Below are positions 24,601 through 36,809 of a DNA stretch of 64,000 nt, one piece after another. The translations under genes were made by a program, and so were the position numbers. The notes under the pieces were generated by a model. That model was not told the DNA's origin. It did no database searches and worked only from the letters and a program-made list of their open reading frames with translations. Within the stretch, counting starts at the first letter, position 1; every line of letters starts with the position of its first letter. The DNA is taken from the NCBI RefSeq assembly GCF_036373705.1, contig NC_089863.1, forward strand, positions 6,609,357 to 6,673,356. The letters are read 5' to 3'. This DNA comes from Amia ocellicauda (taxonomy: Eukaryota; Chordata; Actinopteri; Amiiformes; Amiidae).

Positions 24601-25089
24601 TAGCTAATTAGCTAACGATCATTGATGCTGCAGGACTAGGTCGCAGTGTTACAGCATAGAGGCAGAAAAAAGAAAATAAGATCAAACCTCTTACAGATCC
24701 TATTCAAGGTATAACTCGCTGCAGATGCAAATACAGCCACCATGCTATAATAAAATGCTGTTTGGTGGCAGGTAAGGTGAACTTGGACCGTCCAGTTAAA
24801 GTAATAAAAAAACAGCTACACATAAATGTCATCATCATTGAAACAGTTAGCATGCAAGCTACTGTACAGCAATAAAAACAAAGCATAATCAAATAACCTC
24901 TCTTGTGCTTGTTTTTCCTTCAGTATTTTTACGCTTTTGTTCTTGGTCCTTTTTCCGCCATTATAATTTGGTTGCGTCGCAATCCTATTTTTTTTTCTTT
25001 TTTCTACTACACCCAACACATACCAAAACTAGATTGATGAGAGGTTTCTAGAGCATAACTTGCGTTTGATTCCATGATTAAAAATAAAA

Positions 25090-25190
25090 TCCAATCGGAA
25101 AACTGATCACTATGATCAATTATAGAAAATAAATGAAAATATATTCCATTTATTAATTATTAGTTTTTGCTAGGGTTCCCCCTAGTGGCT
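25090..25190. mobile_element. Related half copy of the MITE at 20,648
   Basis: TCCAATCGGAAAACTGATCA followed by CTATGATCAATTATAG and GAAAATATATTCC resembles one arm and flank of the palindrome at 20,648-20,765, plus its central GCTAGGG/CCCCCTAG motif. Confidence 0.5.
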
Positions 25191-25366
25191 GGGGGCCCTA
25201 AGCAGCCGCTTATACATAGAAACAGCTCTGGGTGACAGACAGACCCCTAGCTAGGTCCAGTCCCTACGCTGGCGCAGTCTGCGCACAGAACCGGACATGA
25301 CATCAGCACGCATCACACTGGACAAACTGACAATATGTCTGCATTCAAATTCATTTTGATTGTATA

Positions 25367-25372
25367 TTTATT
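25367..25372 (-). terminator. Candidate MED11 polyadenylation signal
   Basis: TTTATT on the plus strand (AATAAA on the minus strand), about 660 bases downstream of the MED11 stop. A second overlapping copy follows at 25,371. Confidence 0.4.
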
Positions 25373-26032
25373 TATTTGTATATAAAGGTTGCTACATTTC
25401 TCAGTGAGCAAAAGACCTCCACATTCTCTTCAGGCTTCTCCTCCTTCCTCCCCCCATCTCCCTCTTTCCCTGTGAAGTCTCCCTGGCTGCAGCAACTCTT
25501 AAGTTCACGCTTCCCCCCGTATACCAAAAACAAACCATTTTAAAAATGCAGCCACTATTTACAGCATATTTACAAACACAACAGTCACAAGTCAGAAATG
25601 TTGGCCCTAGTGCCCGAGCCTGAGCTCCAGCCCTGTGTGTGTGTGTCAGTGTGTGTGTGTGTGTCAGTGTGTGTGCGTGTCATGGGCTCTGGAGCCAAGC
25701 AATTCAGTCCCGCAGCGGAAGCAGATTGGGATCCTTGAATAACCAAAGCCTGGACGAGATCCTCCGTCGCTGAGCAACTAGAGACCAACCGGGCCAAACG
25801 CACTCCCCCGGGTCCCCCGTCAATGTGCGTCTGTGGGGTTCTGTCTGTGCTCGACCGTGTCGGGGCAGGGGGCGGCTCCCCGGCTCCACTTCTGTGTAGG
25901 TGGGAGTGTCTTAATTGTGTGTTTGAGTGTCTGTCTCTGAGTGAGTGTGTGTCTGTGTATGCGTGTCAGTCTTTCTGTTTGAATGTGTGTGATTGCTGTG
26001 TGTGAGTATGTGTTTCATGTTCAGTCTGTGTG

Positions 26033-26282
26033 TTATGTCTGTGGGTCCAGCATGATCTCGCATGTGCGGCCCAGCTCTCCCAGTTTGACCCGGGCGTACT
26101 CTGCACGGTTCAGCGCCATCTGGCAGTCCTTCCGGGCCGAGTAGGTGGAGCCCTCGTGGGGCTGACCGGTCGCCACCTGGTGGGAGAGAGAGGGAGTGGC
26201 AGGGTGTGTCAGTGAAGGTCTCTCACAGTCTCTCTCTCGCACACATTCACTACATCTCATACACACACACCCATTACGTGTG

Positions 26283-26333
<51 letters not shown>

Positions 26334-26985
26334 GCGTCTCTCTATCACACACACTCACTACATCTCTCTCTCTCTCTCTCTCCCTGACCTGGGTGAGGTA
26401 GCGGATCTGGCCGCTCAGCTCGTTCTCCACGCGGTTCACCGAGGAGCTGAACTGGGTGAGCTGGCGGTCCAGGAAGCTGGCGTTGTGCTTCTCCTTGGAG
26501 AGCTCCAGCACAATGTTCCCTGCAGGGGGAAGCGGGAGACCCTGTTACAGACCGTCTCTCCCACACCCTCTCACCAGATGTGGGGTGCAGTGTTTGCGTT
26601 GTTCATCCAGTGCTTAGAATGGTGTCGACCCCTTGGTCATGAAGGAGAGCCCCTCCGCAACCCAGCCCCGCCCCCATTTAATCCAATACAGCCTCACATG
26701 TTCACAGCTCCCCACCACACCCCCCCTGGGAGACTGATGAGAAAAGCTCGCCTTGATGAATAGGGAGAGGGAAGGAGGAAAGGGAATGGAAGATATGCTT
26801 GAGATCGGCAGGTGCCACATCAGACAGACAGGTCTTGGGAAAAGCCACTTTGCTACGTTGATGCCGGTGCCTACAGGGGTGATGTCACGCTTTCGGGGGT
26901 TGACGTCACACTGACCTGCGCACTGCAGAATGACGGCGATCTCCTTCTCCACGTCCTCCAGGGCCCGCAGTCTGTCATTGGCCAT
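26033..26985 (-). CDS. MED11: Mediator complex subunit 11 (MED11)
   Basis: Three coding exons on the minus strand, 26,985-26,916, 26,519-26,389 and 26,176-26,033, join in frame to 114 residues; human MED11 has 117. The product is a small helical subunit of the Mediator head module, which pairs with MED22 and links Mediator to general transcription factors during RNA polymerase II initiation. Conserved stretches are [66 protein letters not shown] and the end [20 protein letters not shown]. Splice sites are CAG|GTCAG (both donors), CTGCAG| and CCACCAG|. The ATG at 26,985 lies inside an exon whose acceptor (GTCTCAG) is at 27,017. A non-coding first exon is therefore expected upstream, probably ending at the CAG|GTTTGT donor near 27,652. 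Introns carry (CA)n and (GA)n repeats. Confidence 0.95.
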
Positions 26986-27652
26986 CTCTCTCTCTTTCTG
27001 CCTCTCCAACACTGCACTGAGACAGAGAGGGGGGAGGGAGAGAAACGGTTAATACAGACACTACTAAAAGAGAGAGAGAGAAAGAAAGAGAGGGGGAGGG
27101 TTAATACACACTACTGCACAGTAATGAGGCACTGAAAGAGAGAGTTTGTAAGTTTAAATACAGAAACACTAGCATACAGTAAGATTGCACTGAGACAGAG
27201 GGGGGTGAGGGAGAGGTTTTGCTCTCTCATTGATAGTTCAATTAAGGATTCAATTAAGTAATTAAGAGCTCAGTTGGAACAAAACAAACAGCAGGCAGAG
27301 AGATGGATCAGGTCCTGGAAGAGCCCCTACTAATAAAAGAGTTGGTTCTTTAATAAGTTCTTTATACAATGATATACTTAACCTAAGACCCCTACTGTTT
27401 AAAATAATGAAAAGGCACAGATTTAGGACATTATTCGTTCCGTTAAAGGTTAAATTAAGTCACTGAGAGCTCGGTTGGAACAAAAAAGGTAGAATAGGGA
27501 TGAGAACCACTAGACAATACTGCACAGTACAAAGACAACTGCAGTCCAGTTTAATGCGTTTAGCGACAGAAAACTGTTTCAGTCCAGGTTAGAAACGATT
27601 ACGTTCATTTCGCAACTGTATGGACGCGTTTATTGAGTTTCTCACACAAACC

Positions 27653-28036
27653 TGCGTCGCGCTGCCGGACGGTCCTGCACTGAAGCTGCTGCGCTGCGCT
27701 TCCGCCACGGTCACCTGACACGGCGCGCACCGAGGGACAAACCTCCTCCGTCGCACGGCAGCGCGAAACGCGGAGCTGGAAAGAGAGAGACGCAGCGGAG
27801 CGGGCGGCGGGGCTGAGCGTTTGCCTGCTCGGGAGACTTTTTCACATTGTCTGTTTATTGCGTCCAAACGTCAAAGTATTATTTAATAAGCCACTAAACA
27901 AGATGCGTTTACAGTAGAGCCGAGGACCAATGCAAACTTCGCCAGGTCGCCTCGCCCGTTCCGAAAAGAAAAGACCATATTAAACTTAAGACAGAGAAGA
28001 GACGAAAGAGAGAAAACCACTGTGAGCTCAGAGCTG
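27653..28036. promoter_or_regulatory. Probable bidirectional promoter, MED11 / ATG16-like gene
   Basis: The two genes diverge from this CpG-rich stretch, which has dense CG dinucleotides at 27,650-27,830. The two start codons are about 1.05 kb apart, and the predicted non-coding MED11 exon 1 probably starts inside this interval. No TATA box is obvious. This is inferred from gene layout and base composition. Confidence 0.5.
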
Positions 28037-29798
28037 ATGGAGGGATGGAAGAGCCACGTCCGCGCACAGCTGTGCCGGAGAGACTGCATCCAGAGAGACG
28101 CCTTCAGGGGCCTGTCCAGCGCATGTAAGACTTACTATTCATGATCATGTGCTATAGGCTCCGTGCACGGTGCACTTAAACAGATGCATGCATGTTACTT
28201 GAACATTGAAGTCTGGGTCAGCACCCTCTGCTCACCCCCGTAGCTGCTCAGAGAAATGCATCCTAATTATTCAGGGTTTATTTAGAGGCGAGGTTGCCTA
28301 TTTTACTACTGCAGTGTCTTTGGGATGATGGATATAAATATATAAGACTGGATAAGCGCTCTTTCCTATGGCTGGGTTTTGCCGCTAGAGGGTGTATAGA
28401 AAACGCAAGATCTACACACTGGGGTATTGAGCTAGATGAGCCAGCGCTGGGACTGCATCACCTGCTGCATTTAACCCCTTTAGTCCTACGGTGTAGCCCT
28501 GCTCCAGTGCGTTAGGTTAGCCATTGAAGACAGGTGTGTGAATTAGTAGTGAGGGCTCATTAAAGGTAGTTTTCTTCACTTAAATGTCTAGTTCAGCATC
28601 TCTCGTTTATTCTGCCTCTGTGTTATGTACTGGATACACTGTTTTCAGGTTTCCCTGGGGTGCAGTATTGTCGGAGTCTATGCAGGCCCTAAGCATTAAA
28701 ATGCCATCAGCGTTCAAAGTACAGTGCACTGACCTTGGTGGCCCTAACAAAACGCAGCAAAAGGTGCCGAGTGACCTTTAATTAATGAATTGAGCTATTG
28801 GAGTTGCTTACATTTTCCTATCCCCTGCAGTCTCGGCAGCGACATTTTCCAAGATGGTAGGTACATCTTAGGACAAAGTGTTGAACAGGAACCCACACAC
28901 AGATGACAGTTTGATAAAGGTGACAGGGCAAGAGAAACGTTGCCAGCTCTGACTGCGAGATTTCATTATTGGACTGGGTCCTTCGACAAAGAGGAGGACG
29001 CAGGGAACGGGTTTTGGCACTCAGGACTGCGGGTTCTGTGTGTACCAGCGCTTCTAATCAACAAATAACTGAATGTTTTAATTTTATGAGGAACTGAAAA
29101 GGTTCCATGAATATTATTATTTGTAATAAAAATACTAAAACAAAATTACCCTTTACTGGCACACAAAGACTTTGGGAAACCTCCAGTTGGGTTGTCTGAC
29201 AGTCCCAGAATGCACCTGTGTTTCAGATGCCCGGCTGCTGGAGAGAGTAGACCTGCAGGAGGCGCTGTGGGAGGAGGCCAAGGCACACAGGTACACGGGC
29301 GCCACCACTGCCCCACACTCGCACAAACACAGGTTCACGAAGACGCACAGGAGAAATGACACACATCCTCCACTCGGAAGTGATGTGATTGTGTGACCCA
29401 TTCAACCCTGGTCCTGCTGGCCTCTTGCTGCGAGGCTCACAGGGAAAGAGGTGGGTGTGTCCCGTCACCTTGTTAACCCCGAGTCCTCACCCCCAGTCCA
29501 GATGGCAGCACCCGATCGGAGCTGAGCCAATGGGTGGCGTCCCTGGGGGAGCCAATCCAGTTGCAGCTGGAGCTGAGAGAGGGCAGGCGAGCTCATGAGC
29601 GGGTAAGAGGCGGCCCAGAGCAACCCACGGCCGGTCCTCCGTCTCCCGTTTGACTCCCTCTTCCTCCTTCTCTCAGCTCTCTCTCAAAGTCTCGGATCTG
29701 AGCAGCAGTCTGGTCCTGTTGGAGGCGGAGCTCCAGGACTGTCACTCGCAGTGAGTAGCAGGCAGAGGGCGGGGCTCCCAGCTACAGTTTATACACAC

Positions 29799-29830
<32 letters not shown>

Positions 29831-31372
29831 AGGGTGAGCCGATACCGGGGCGAGGCGGTGTCTCTCTCGCGCTGCGCCACCGCTCTCCAGGCCAGCCTGT
29901 TGGACTTACAGGTGGAGCTGGAGCACCAATCCAGCCTGCTGGACGCCCTGCGGTCGGACCAGGCCCGGCTGAGGGCAGAGCTGGGGCGGGAGCAACAGGA
30001 GAAGGCGGAGCTTCTGGAGCGCTGGCTGGAGGAGAAGAGAGAGCAGGCGGAGAGGGTGAACCAGCACAATGCCACTCAGGAGAGGTGAGAGAGAAAGAGT
30101 GAGTGAGTGAGTGTGTGTGTGTGTGTGTGTGTGGGTCAGTGTGTCAGTAGTTACTCAGTCAGTTGTGGGGCAGAGAGTCATTAAGTCTGGTGTCTGGCTA
30201 AAGTCCCTGCCAGGCTTCCATAAGCAGGGCTACCTAACACAAGACCCTGGCCTGACTCTGTCCTCTCCTGTGCCATACTGTAGTGTTGTTAGGCTCAAAG
30301 CAGGCTTCGCGAAGCAGTACCAAAGCACAATGTATCGATTCAGTGGGTCGAAGCCCCGCCACACCTTGCCATAAACCATGTGATCACTGTAAACGAAGTT
30401 TCGTGTGGTCACACCGGCAGCTGACTGTGTCGAATTGGTTTGGAATACGCATCAGTGTGTCGGGAGACAGATTTGCGGACGCTACCGAATACATTTATTG
30501 AGAGAGAGACAGATAGATACTTAGACATAGAGATAGTGATAGAAAAGCGAGTTAGTTAGAGATCTAGATGTAGAGATAGTTATATATACCTTGCTCGAAA
30601 CACCCCAGTACTGCATTATCTCCACTAGGCCAATCCGGTAGATATGCTGGAAGATCTCTGCATCACTTGGATCATTACACAATAGATAAATAAATCTACC
30701 TCCCAGGGATAAATAAATCGGAAATGCATGTAACTGTTGACTATATGTAGGCTATTTGAAATGTAGAATTAACTTAGTTAATTGCATTTATTTGACGTCA
30801 CTACTTTGTATGACATACGACAATCGGGTAAATATGACTGTCTTCTATATTCAGTCTTGAGTCTAAACTGTTACATAATGTTACTTATACCTTATATCAA
30901 AAGGTTCAATGCTACTGTGCCATGTTGCGCCATGCCATGTTGTGCCATACCGTACTGTCCTCTCCCGTCCTGTCCTGCAGGTGGGCCAGACTGACCAGCA
31001 GACTGAAGAAGAGACTCCGAAACTGGACACCTCGCCAGTGAGCCCCGCCCCTTTTACATCACAGTAAACCTCTCCTCAAACCCCGCCCTTTAGACAACAA
31101 TAACCGCACCCACTTTAAACTATCCTATATAGCACAAACCACCAGCTCTCCTCCTCTCCCTCCCTCTCTCTGTGTTCAGCTCGATCCAGTACGCGGGCAG
31201 TGACGGGGCGCAGGAGCCACCGGGGCCGTCGGGGGGGCCAGGCAGACAGGCCAACGGACAAACGGACGCAGCCCCCCTGCCGCCGCCGGCCCCTCCTCCA
31301 GCAAGCCGCCCCAGTGCCCGCCCTCTCCGACAGGAAGCCACCGAGCCACCTCGAGCAGGGCCTCACCTTTGA
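28037..31372 (+). CDS. ATG16-like autophagy coiled-coil protein without WD40 domain
   Basis: Eight exons join in one frame to 287 residues: 28,037-28,124; 28,831-28,860; 29,227-29,290; 29,497-29,602; 29,677-29,750; 29,833-30,084; 30,981-31,037; 31,180-31,372. All junctions are GT..AG. Exon 1 encodes GWKSHVRAQLCRRDCIQRDA, which mirrors the ATG5-binding helix of ATG16L1 (WKRHI..QL.RRD..QR.AF). Residues ~97-215 form a heptad-rich coiled coil. It ends in a block (ELLERWLEEKREQAERVNQH) that matches ATG16L1 ELVTRWMAEKAQEANRLN. The last exon is Pro/Gly-rich with no WD40 repeats, whereas ATG16L1 and ATG16L2 carry a C-terminal beta-propeller. By family knowledge ATG16 joins ATG12-ATG5 to direct LC3 lipidation. 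I infer ATG5 binding and dimerisation here, as in short yeast Atg16. Exon 2 is only 30 nt and is the least certain. Confidence 0.8.
29797..29832 (+). repeat. (CA)n/(CT)n tract forming the exon 6 acceptor
   Basis: A (CT)n microsatellite runs directly into the AG acceptor of exon 6 of the ATG16-like gene. It serves as its polypyrimidine tract. Confidence 0.8.
30085..30980 (+). other. Intron 6 of the ATG16-like gene
   Basis: An 896-nt intron that starts with a (GT)n repeat at 30,105-30,133. The rest has no recognised element. Confidence 0.6.
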
Positions 31373-31834
31373 CCTTTGATTCTGTAATGGGGGGGGGGGG
31401 CGGCGGTAAAGGAAGCTCCCTGTTGCTTGCGTCGCCAAACAGGAAGTGCTCTGGTGTCTGAGACGGGAAGTGACCCTTATGAAAGGCTCCCGTCAGCTTT
31501 TCCAGTCAGCATACCTGCTACTGTGTTGTTGTGGTGGATTATCGTGACTGGCCTCTCCCTGCCAGGATCAGAAGCCCAGTTATAGCCTTCCAGCACTCAT
31601 GAGCTTCACAACTGAACACGGTGGGATTCGGGTTTAGCGTGTTAAGGGGCTTTGGGCAGCACACTGTACACTGCGGGGGAACTGGAGGGCAAAATGAAGG
31701 AGAGATCGAAGTAGTCTGACACATTCAATCCTTGTTCCTCAAGATCTAAAGCTAGTGAGAGCTGGTAATGCTAATCTGTTTATCGCTATTGGGAATGTTG
31801 TACCGTACAGGGCTTTGGTTTTATTTTTTTATTC

Positions 31835-31840
31835 AATAAA
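31835..31840 (+). terminator. Candidate polyadenylation signal of the ATG16-like gene
   Basis: AATAAA about 460 bases after the stop codon. Confidence 0.5.
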
Positions 31841-32050
31841 CCATTTGTTACTCTCAATCAATAACTCAGCTTATTTATGTAGGTTCTCGCTGCGGTTGGC
31901 TAAGTTGCCCTTCCCATATCTGTCACTGTAATATAACCTTTGACCCATGTGTTATTTTATAGTTCCTTGCTGAGTGGATACGTGTCAGCCAATGCAACAA
32001 GTACATAAGAAAATAATAGTAACCCAAAACAACAATTCTTTCTACATATA

Positions 32051-32805
32051 CAGACGGGTGACAAGTTAAACGAAAATCCAACATAAAGTGTCTCAGTGAG
32101 GTGTTGGGCACCACAAGCTGCCAGAACAGCTTCAATGCTCTTGGCACAGATTCTATGAGTCTCTGGACTCTACTGGAGGGATGAACACCATTCTTCCAAA
32201 AGATATTCCCTCATTTGGCGTTTTGATGATGGTGGTGGAGAGCGTTGGCTAACACGTCGGTCCAGAATCTCCATAGGTGTTCAACTCGGTTGAGATCTGG
32301 TGACTGCATAGGCCATATAAGCAAAATGTTTCACCATAGGATAAAGGTGATCACTCAGAATAACTCTGTAATGATTTGCAGTGACCCTTCCCTCTAAGGG
32401 GACAAGTGGACCCAAACCATGCCAGGAAAATGCCCCCTGCAGCATAACAGAGCCTCACTGTAGGGGTCCAGCAGTCAGGCCTGTCCCGTTCTCTTGGTGT
32501 CGCCACACATGCACTCACCCACTTGTCGAGAATATGGTGAAGGATGACTCATCTGACCAGATCACTTTTTTCCCACATCTCTGTAGACCAGTGCCTGTGG
32601 TGCCCCAATAATGACCCTCTTCCAGTCCAGATCCTTTCCTCTTGCCATCTTGATCCAAAATCGAGGTCAGCTGGGCCTTCTCAGCATTTGTATACATGCC
32701 ACAGAGCATGATAGGATGTTAATTGCTTAATTGTATCATGCAGTACACCTGTTTGGAGGTTTGGAGGATTTATTCAGGTTTTTCCTTTAATTTGTCACCT
32801 GTCTG
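32051..32805 (-). mobile_element. Tc1/mariner-like transposon with both ends, internally deleted
   Basis: The left end CAGACGGGTGACAAGTTAAA and the right end (reverse complement CAGACAGGTGACAAATTAAA) are inverted repeats, flanked by TA at 32,049-32,050 and 32,806-32,807. The minus strand encodes shifted Tc1 transposase pieces: KKVIWSDESSFTIFSTSG near 32,570, and further along an HLWRFWTD-like stretch near 32,270. At 755 bp it is about half normal length, so it lacks a complete transposase. Confidence 0.8.
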
Positions 32806-32807
32806 TA

Positions 32808-35392
32808 TGTATTCAGGTTTTTAAAAAAATAACATTTTAAATGACAGACAAGACATTCCAAAGACCCCAGTGGAATAACAGACAGATGTATCCCAATGGA
32901 AGAAAAAGTCAAAGCCACACACAAATAAGCACACCCAGAAACACATATATTTGAAGTTGTTTTTCTTATTTTCTTTTAAACATTTTCTAAAATGCAGTAC
33001 AAAATAAAGAAGCCACAAACTTTCCAATGTTCTTTTTTTTTTTTTTTTTTTTTTCTTGACTAAAATAACATATTGCTTATACGGTATCTTGGTTGGTTGG
33101 TTGATGTATTTTTTAAAATTTTATTTTTATATCAATTAATATCACTCTTATGATGAAGTCATTAAATTACCAGGTAGTAGTTTAGTTTGTTTTCTTTACA
33201 TGTTTTTGTTTTAGTAGTAGTAATAGTAGTAGTAGCTTAGAAGTTTTTCCTTTAAAAAATAAAATTATAACAATTCTGCCTCGGTACGTGATAGTCTCAG
33301 TCAGGGCTCTTGGACTCAATCCCTGGAAGCAGTTCTCCGGCCTTTGTTCGCACTAGCCCAGCTCCCAGTCTCTTAATGGGTCTAATTAACTAATTGGATG
33401 GATTTAACACTTCTCTGTAGATTGACAATTATGTCAGTTAGTGGCACCTCCAGTGTAATGTATCTTTTATATGTTGCCAAGTAAGATGATTTAAAAACCA
33501 AGTCATGTAGGTCTTAACCGAACACATGATCTAACAGGAGTTATATAGCGCCCTACATAGACCTTGCAATTACCTGGTTCAGCAAACAGACACGAAAAGG
33601 GACTATTGTACCCAGGTCCCCAGTGAGAGAGTCCATCTCTGTGGTCTAATATGAGAGAGGATTCTGAGAAGATGGGGTAGAAGTAGGAGCAAAGGCCAGA
33701 GCCTCCAGGATTTGGGTTCGAGAGCCCCGCGTTGTTCAGTCTAGTTTGATCTCAGGTCAGGGTTCGCTGGGAAGGAGCGGAGCGGGTTGGACTGGGCCAG
33801 CACGCATGTGCACACACACACACTCATCACGAAAAAGCCCAGCAGCATGAAAGGCCAACAGTGATGGCAAGCGCAGGGGCAGCCTACTGGGGCTGTGCAG
33901 ACGGAGGTGACTGCCGGTTTGGAGTGGTGGATTGTTGGATAGAATTAGACAGACAGACACACACACACACACACACTCGTATATACATATACATACACCC
34001 ATACAGATACACACACCCATCTATATATACACATACATTCATACACACACCCCCACACATTGATGCAGCGTCTCGTCGGCGAGCCGGTGTGCGAAGCGGC
34101 TCGGGCGCCAGGGGACTCCCGAAAGCAAGGAGCAAAGTAATAAAATATTTTTTTTTTTTGTTTGTTTTTTTAAATTATTTAGAGCGTATCGGATAAAACC
34201 TCTCGGCTCGCAGGGAAAGAGTACAGATGTGCCGAGTCTGAGCTCACAGCTGTGTGTGTGTGACACAGCCCAGTCTGACCGCTCCACTCCTCCCGACTGT
34301 ACTGCACTATACTGCACCACTGCAATTCATCCCACAGCCCCACTACACTGTACTGTACCTGGACAAAACTGTGCTCACATTTAAAAACAGAGAAAATATA
34401 CAGCTTGTGAGAATACAGCAGGGAACATTGGGTTAGTTGATTCCACCTTTAATTAAAAAAACAAAAAACAATAAAACAATTCTGAACAAAAACAATGGCA
34501 ACAATCTTGGTTCTGGTGATTATAATTTTTTTACAGATGCAGTTCTGTTCAGATGCTGGCGTGTCGGGCCGGGGGTGGTCACCCACAGCAGGGATGGGGT
34601 GGGGGTGGCGGCTGCAGTTCAACACCAAGGGGGGTGGCACCAGGGGGCACCAGAGACCGGCCCGCCCAACCCGGGAGTCCACAAACGGCAACCGTTTAAG
34701 ATGACAGGACGCAGATGGGACCCCTGTGGCTGCTCTGACGTCGGCACCCCTCCACACCCACGGCGGCGATTTTACGTAATGAAAACCACGTCCGCGGCTC
34801 AGATACATCGAGCTCGATTTTTGTAACTCGGCCTGCGTTTTGGGCTGGCTGACATCTCGGTTTTAAACCCCTCCCCATGCACTCTCTGCGGCAGCAAGCT
34901 TGGTCCGTGTGTGTGTGGAGTGAGACAGTAAAGGGTGTATGCGTGTGCGACCGAGTGGGAGTGAGTTAGTGAGGGCGAAGGTAAAGAGAGAATGAGCGAG
35001 TGAGTGAGGGTTTGCATTTGTGTGAGAGAGTGTGAGGGTGTGCACGTGTGTGAGAGAGTGAGTTATTGAGGGTGTAAGTGTGTGTGACAGTGGGAGTGAG
35101 TGAGTGAGGGCGAAAGTAGAAAGGGAATGAGTTAGTGAGGGTATGAGTGTGTGCGAGAGAGAGAGTGCGAGGGAGTCCCTGTTATTCTCACCAGGACCTC
35201 AGACAGCGGACTCTCTGAGCCTGGCTCCCCTGTCACTGCGTGCCAAGGAGGAATGAGGGCAAACCGACCCCAGTTCTCTCCTTCTCTTCACCCTCCCGCC
35301 CTCCATAGACAGTGTTCAGACTTTCTGTACTGGGCCTCTCTCTGAAATGTGCGTCACTGGGTACTCAATAAAAATCATAGTAGTAGTAGTAA

Positions 35393-35448
<56 letters not shown>

Positions 35449-36660
35449 TAATAATAAATCTCTACATATAGCTATACAGCATTAAAAAAATAACCTGTTT
35501 AAATGACAGAGAAGGAAAAATAAATTGGCACCTCCACCACCATCACAAAATGCTTCGCTTTTTTCACCCTCGAAGACAAAGTGGGAAATAATAATAATGG
35601 TCATGGCCCTGGGTTCTACAGAGCTGAGCTGTGTCGAACCGGTATCGGTGTCTCCAGGCAGTGGGGGGGACACCGAACTCCCAGGGAGGAGCAGTGAGAC
35701 GGGGACAGGAGGCTCCACTACAGCAGCAGGCTGGGGATTAACCCTATACATTCCACCTGAGCTCCCCTTTGGTTAATTGGCGATGCAATTAACTATAATT
35801 GATTAATTTGACCTCTCTCTTGTTCTGCTTCTTGATTGAGGGTGAGCGTGAGGCGAGAGAACCGTTACGCAGGGGAGTATACAGGGGCACGTGGTGCTGA
35901 AAGGCATTCTGGGAAATCAACACGAGGTGACCCCAAGGTACAATGTGGTTTCCGAATCGAGACAATCAATCATCGGTCCATCCATAGTATTTCAAGGTGC
36001 TGGCCGGGGAACGGGGGTTAAAATCAGATAAAAATACATTAAAACATCAGCCTCTCTCTCGCTAGCATGCACTGCTCTCCAGGTTACATTTTGTTTAATT
36101 TTAGGAGCTGTGAAACAATGAAAAGTGCTCCTGTGTAGAAATAGAAAGCCACCCACTGGCTTAGACCCCACCCCCCAACCCTCATTAGCTCATTAAATAT
36201 GGCTGCCGGGCTTTTCCCCTCAGAGCAGACGCTTAGTATGTGGTACGCTGCTTAAAAAGACACAAAAAGCATTAAAATCAGATTAAACCGCATTCCCACC
36301 AACCCCCGACCCCCTTATTCTCCACTGACCCTCTCACCCCATTCTACATCTACATCTCTCTGTCTGTCTCTCTCCCCCTCCATCTCTCTCATATGATCCA
36401 AACACACTTAATGCCCTGCCACCAGTCCCAGTACGCCACCAGTCCTCAGCCGGAACTGGGAGCTCCAGTCTGAATGGATTGGCACTGAGAGAGAGGGAGA
36501 CTGGAGAGCAGGGGCTTGTGCCATGTGACCACACCCAGACCCCAATCCAGCCCGCCTTGCCCCTGACCTGCCCCCTTGCCCCACCCCCACCCCACCCCCA
36601 CCCCACCCCCCTGATTGGCCCGCCACCCCCATGCTGCACCCGCCTGGCGGAGGGAGGGGC
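32808..36660. other. Gap between the ATG16-like gene and ARRB2; no gene recognised
   Basis: The stretch holds a poly-T run (33,033-33,054), a (CA)n run (33,958-33,976), AT-rich DNA and GAGTGAGTGA-type repeats (34,910-35,160). It also has an (AAT)n microsatellite (35,392-35,457) and a C/CCCCACCCC repeat (36,570-36,612). ATTAAA on the minus strand at 36,094-36,099 could be the ARRB2 polyadenylation signal. Confidence 0.4.
35392..35457 (+). repeat. (AAT)n microsatellite
   Basis: About 20 copies of AAT, with minor interruptions. Confidence 0.9.
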
Positions 36661-36759
36661 TCAGCAGAAGTGGTCGTCCTCATCCTTGTCGTCCTTCATG
36701 CCTTTGAGCCGCAGCCGCGCAAAGTCCTCGAACACGAAGTCGTCGTCTTGACAGAAGTT

Positions 36760-36809
<50 letters not shown>

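Noticed and set aside
31115..31438. Minus-strand frames over the last exon of the ATG16-like gene
   Set aside because: Antisense shadows of a Pro/Gly-rich coding exon.
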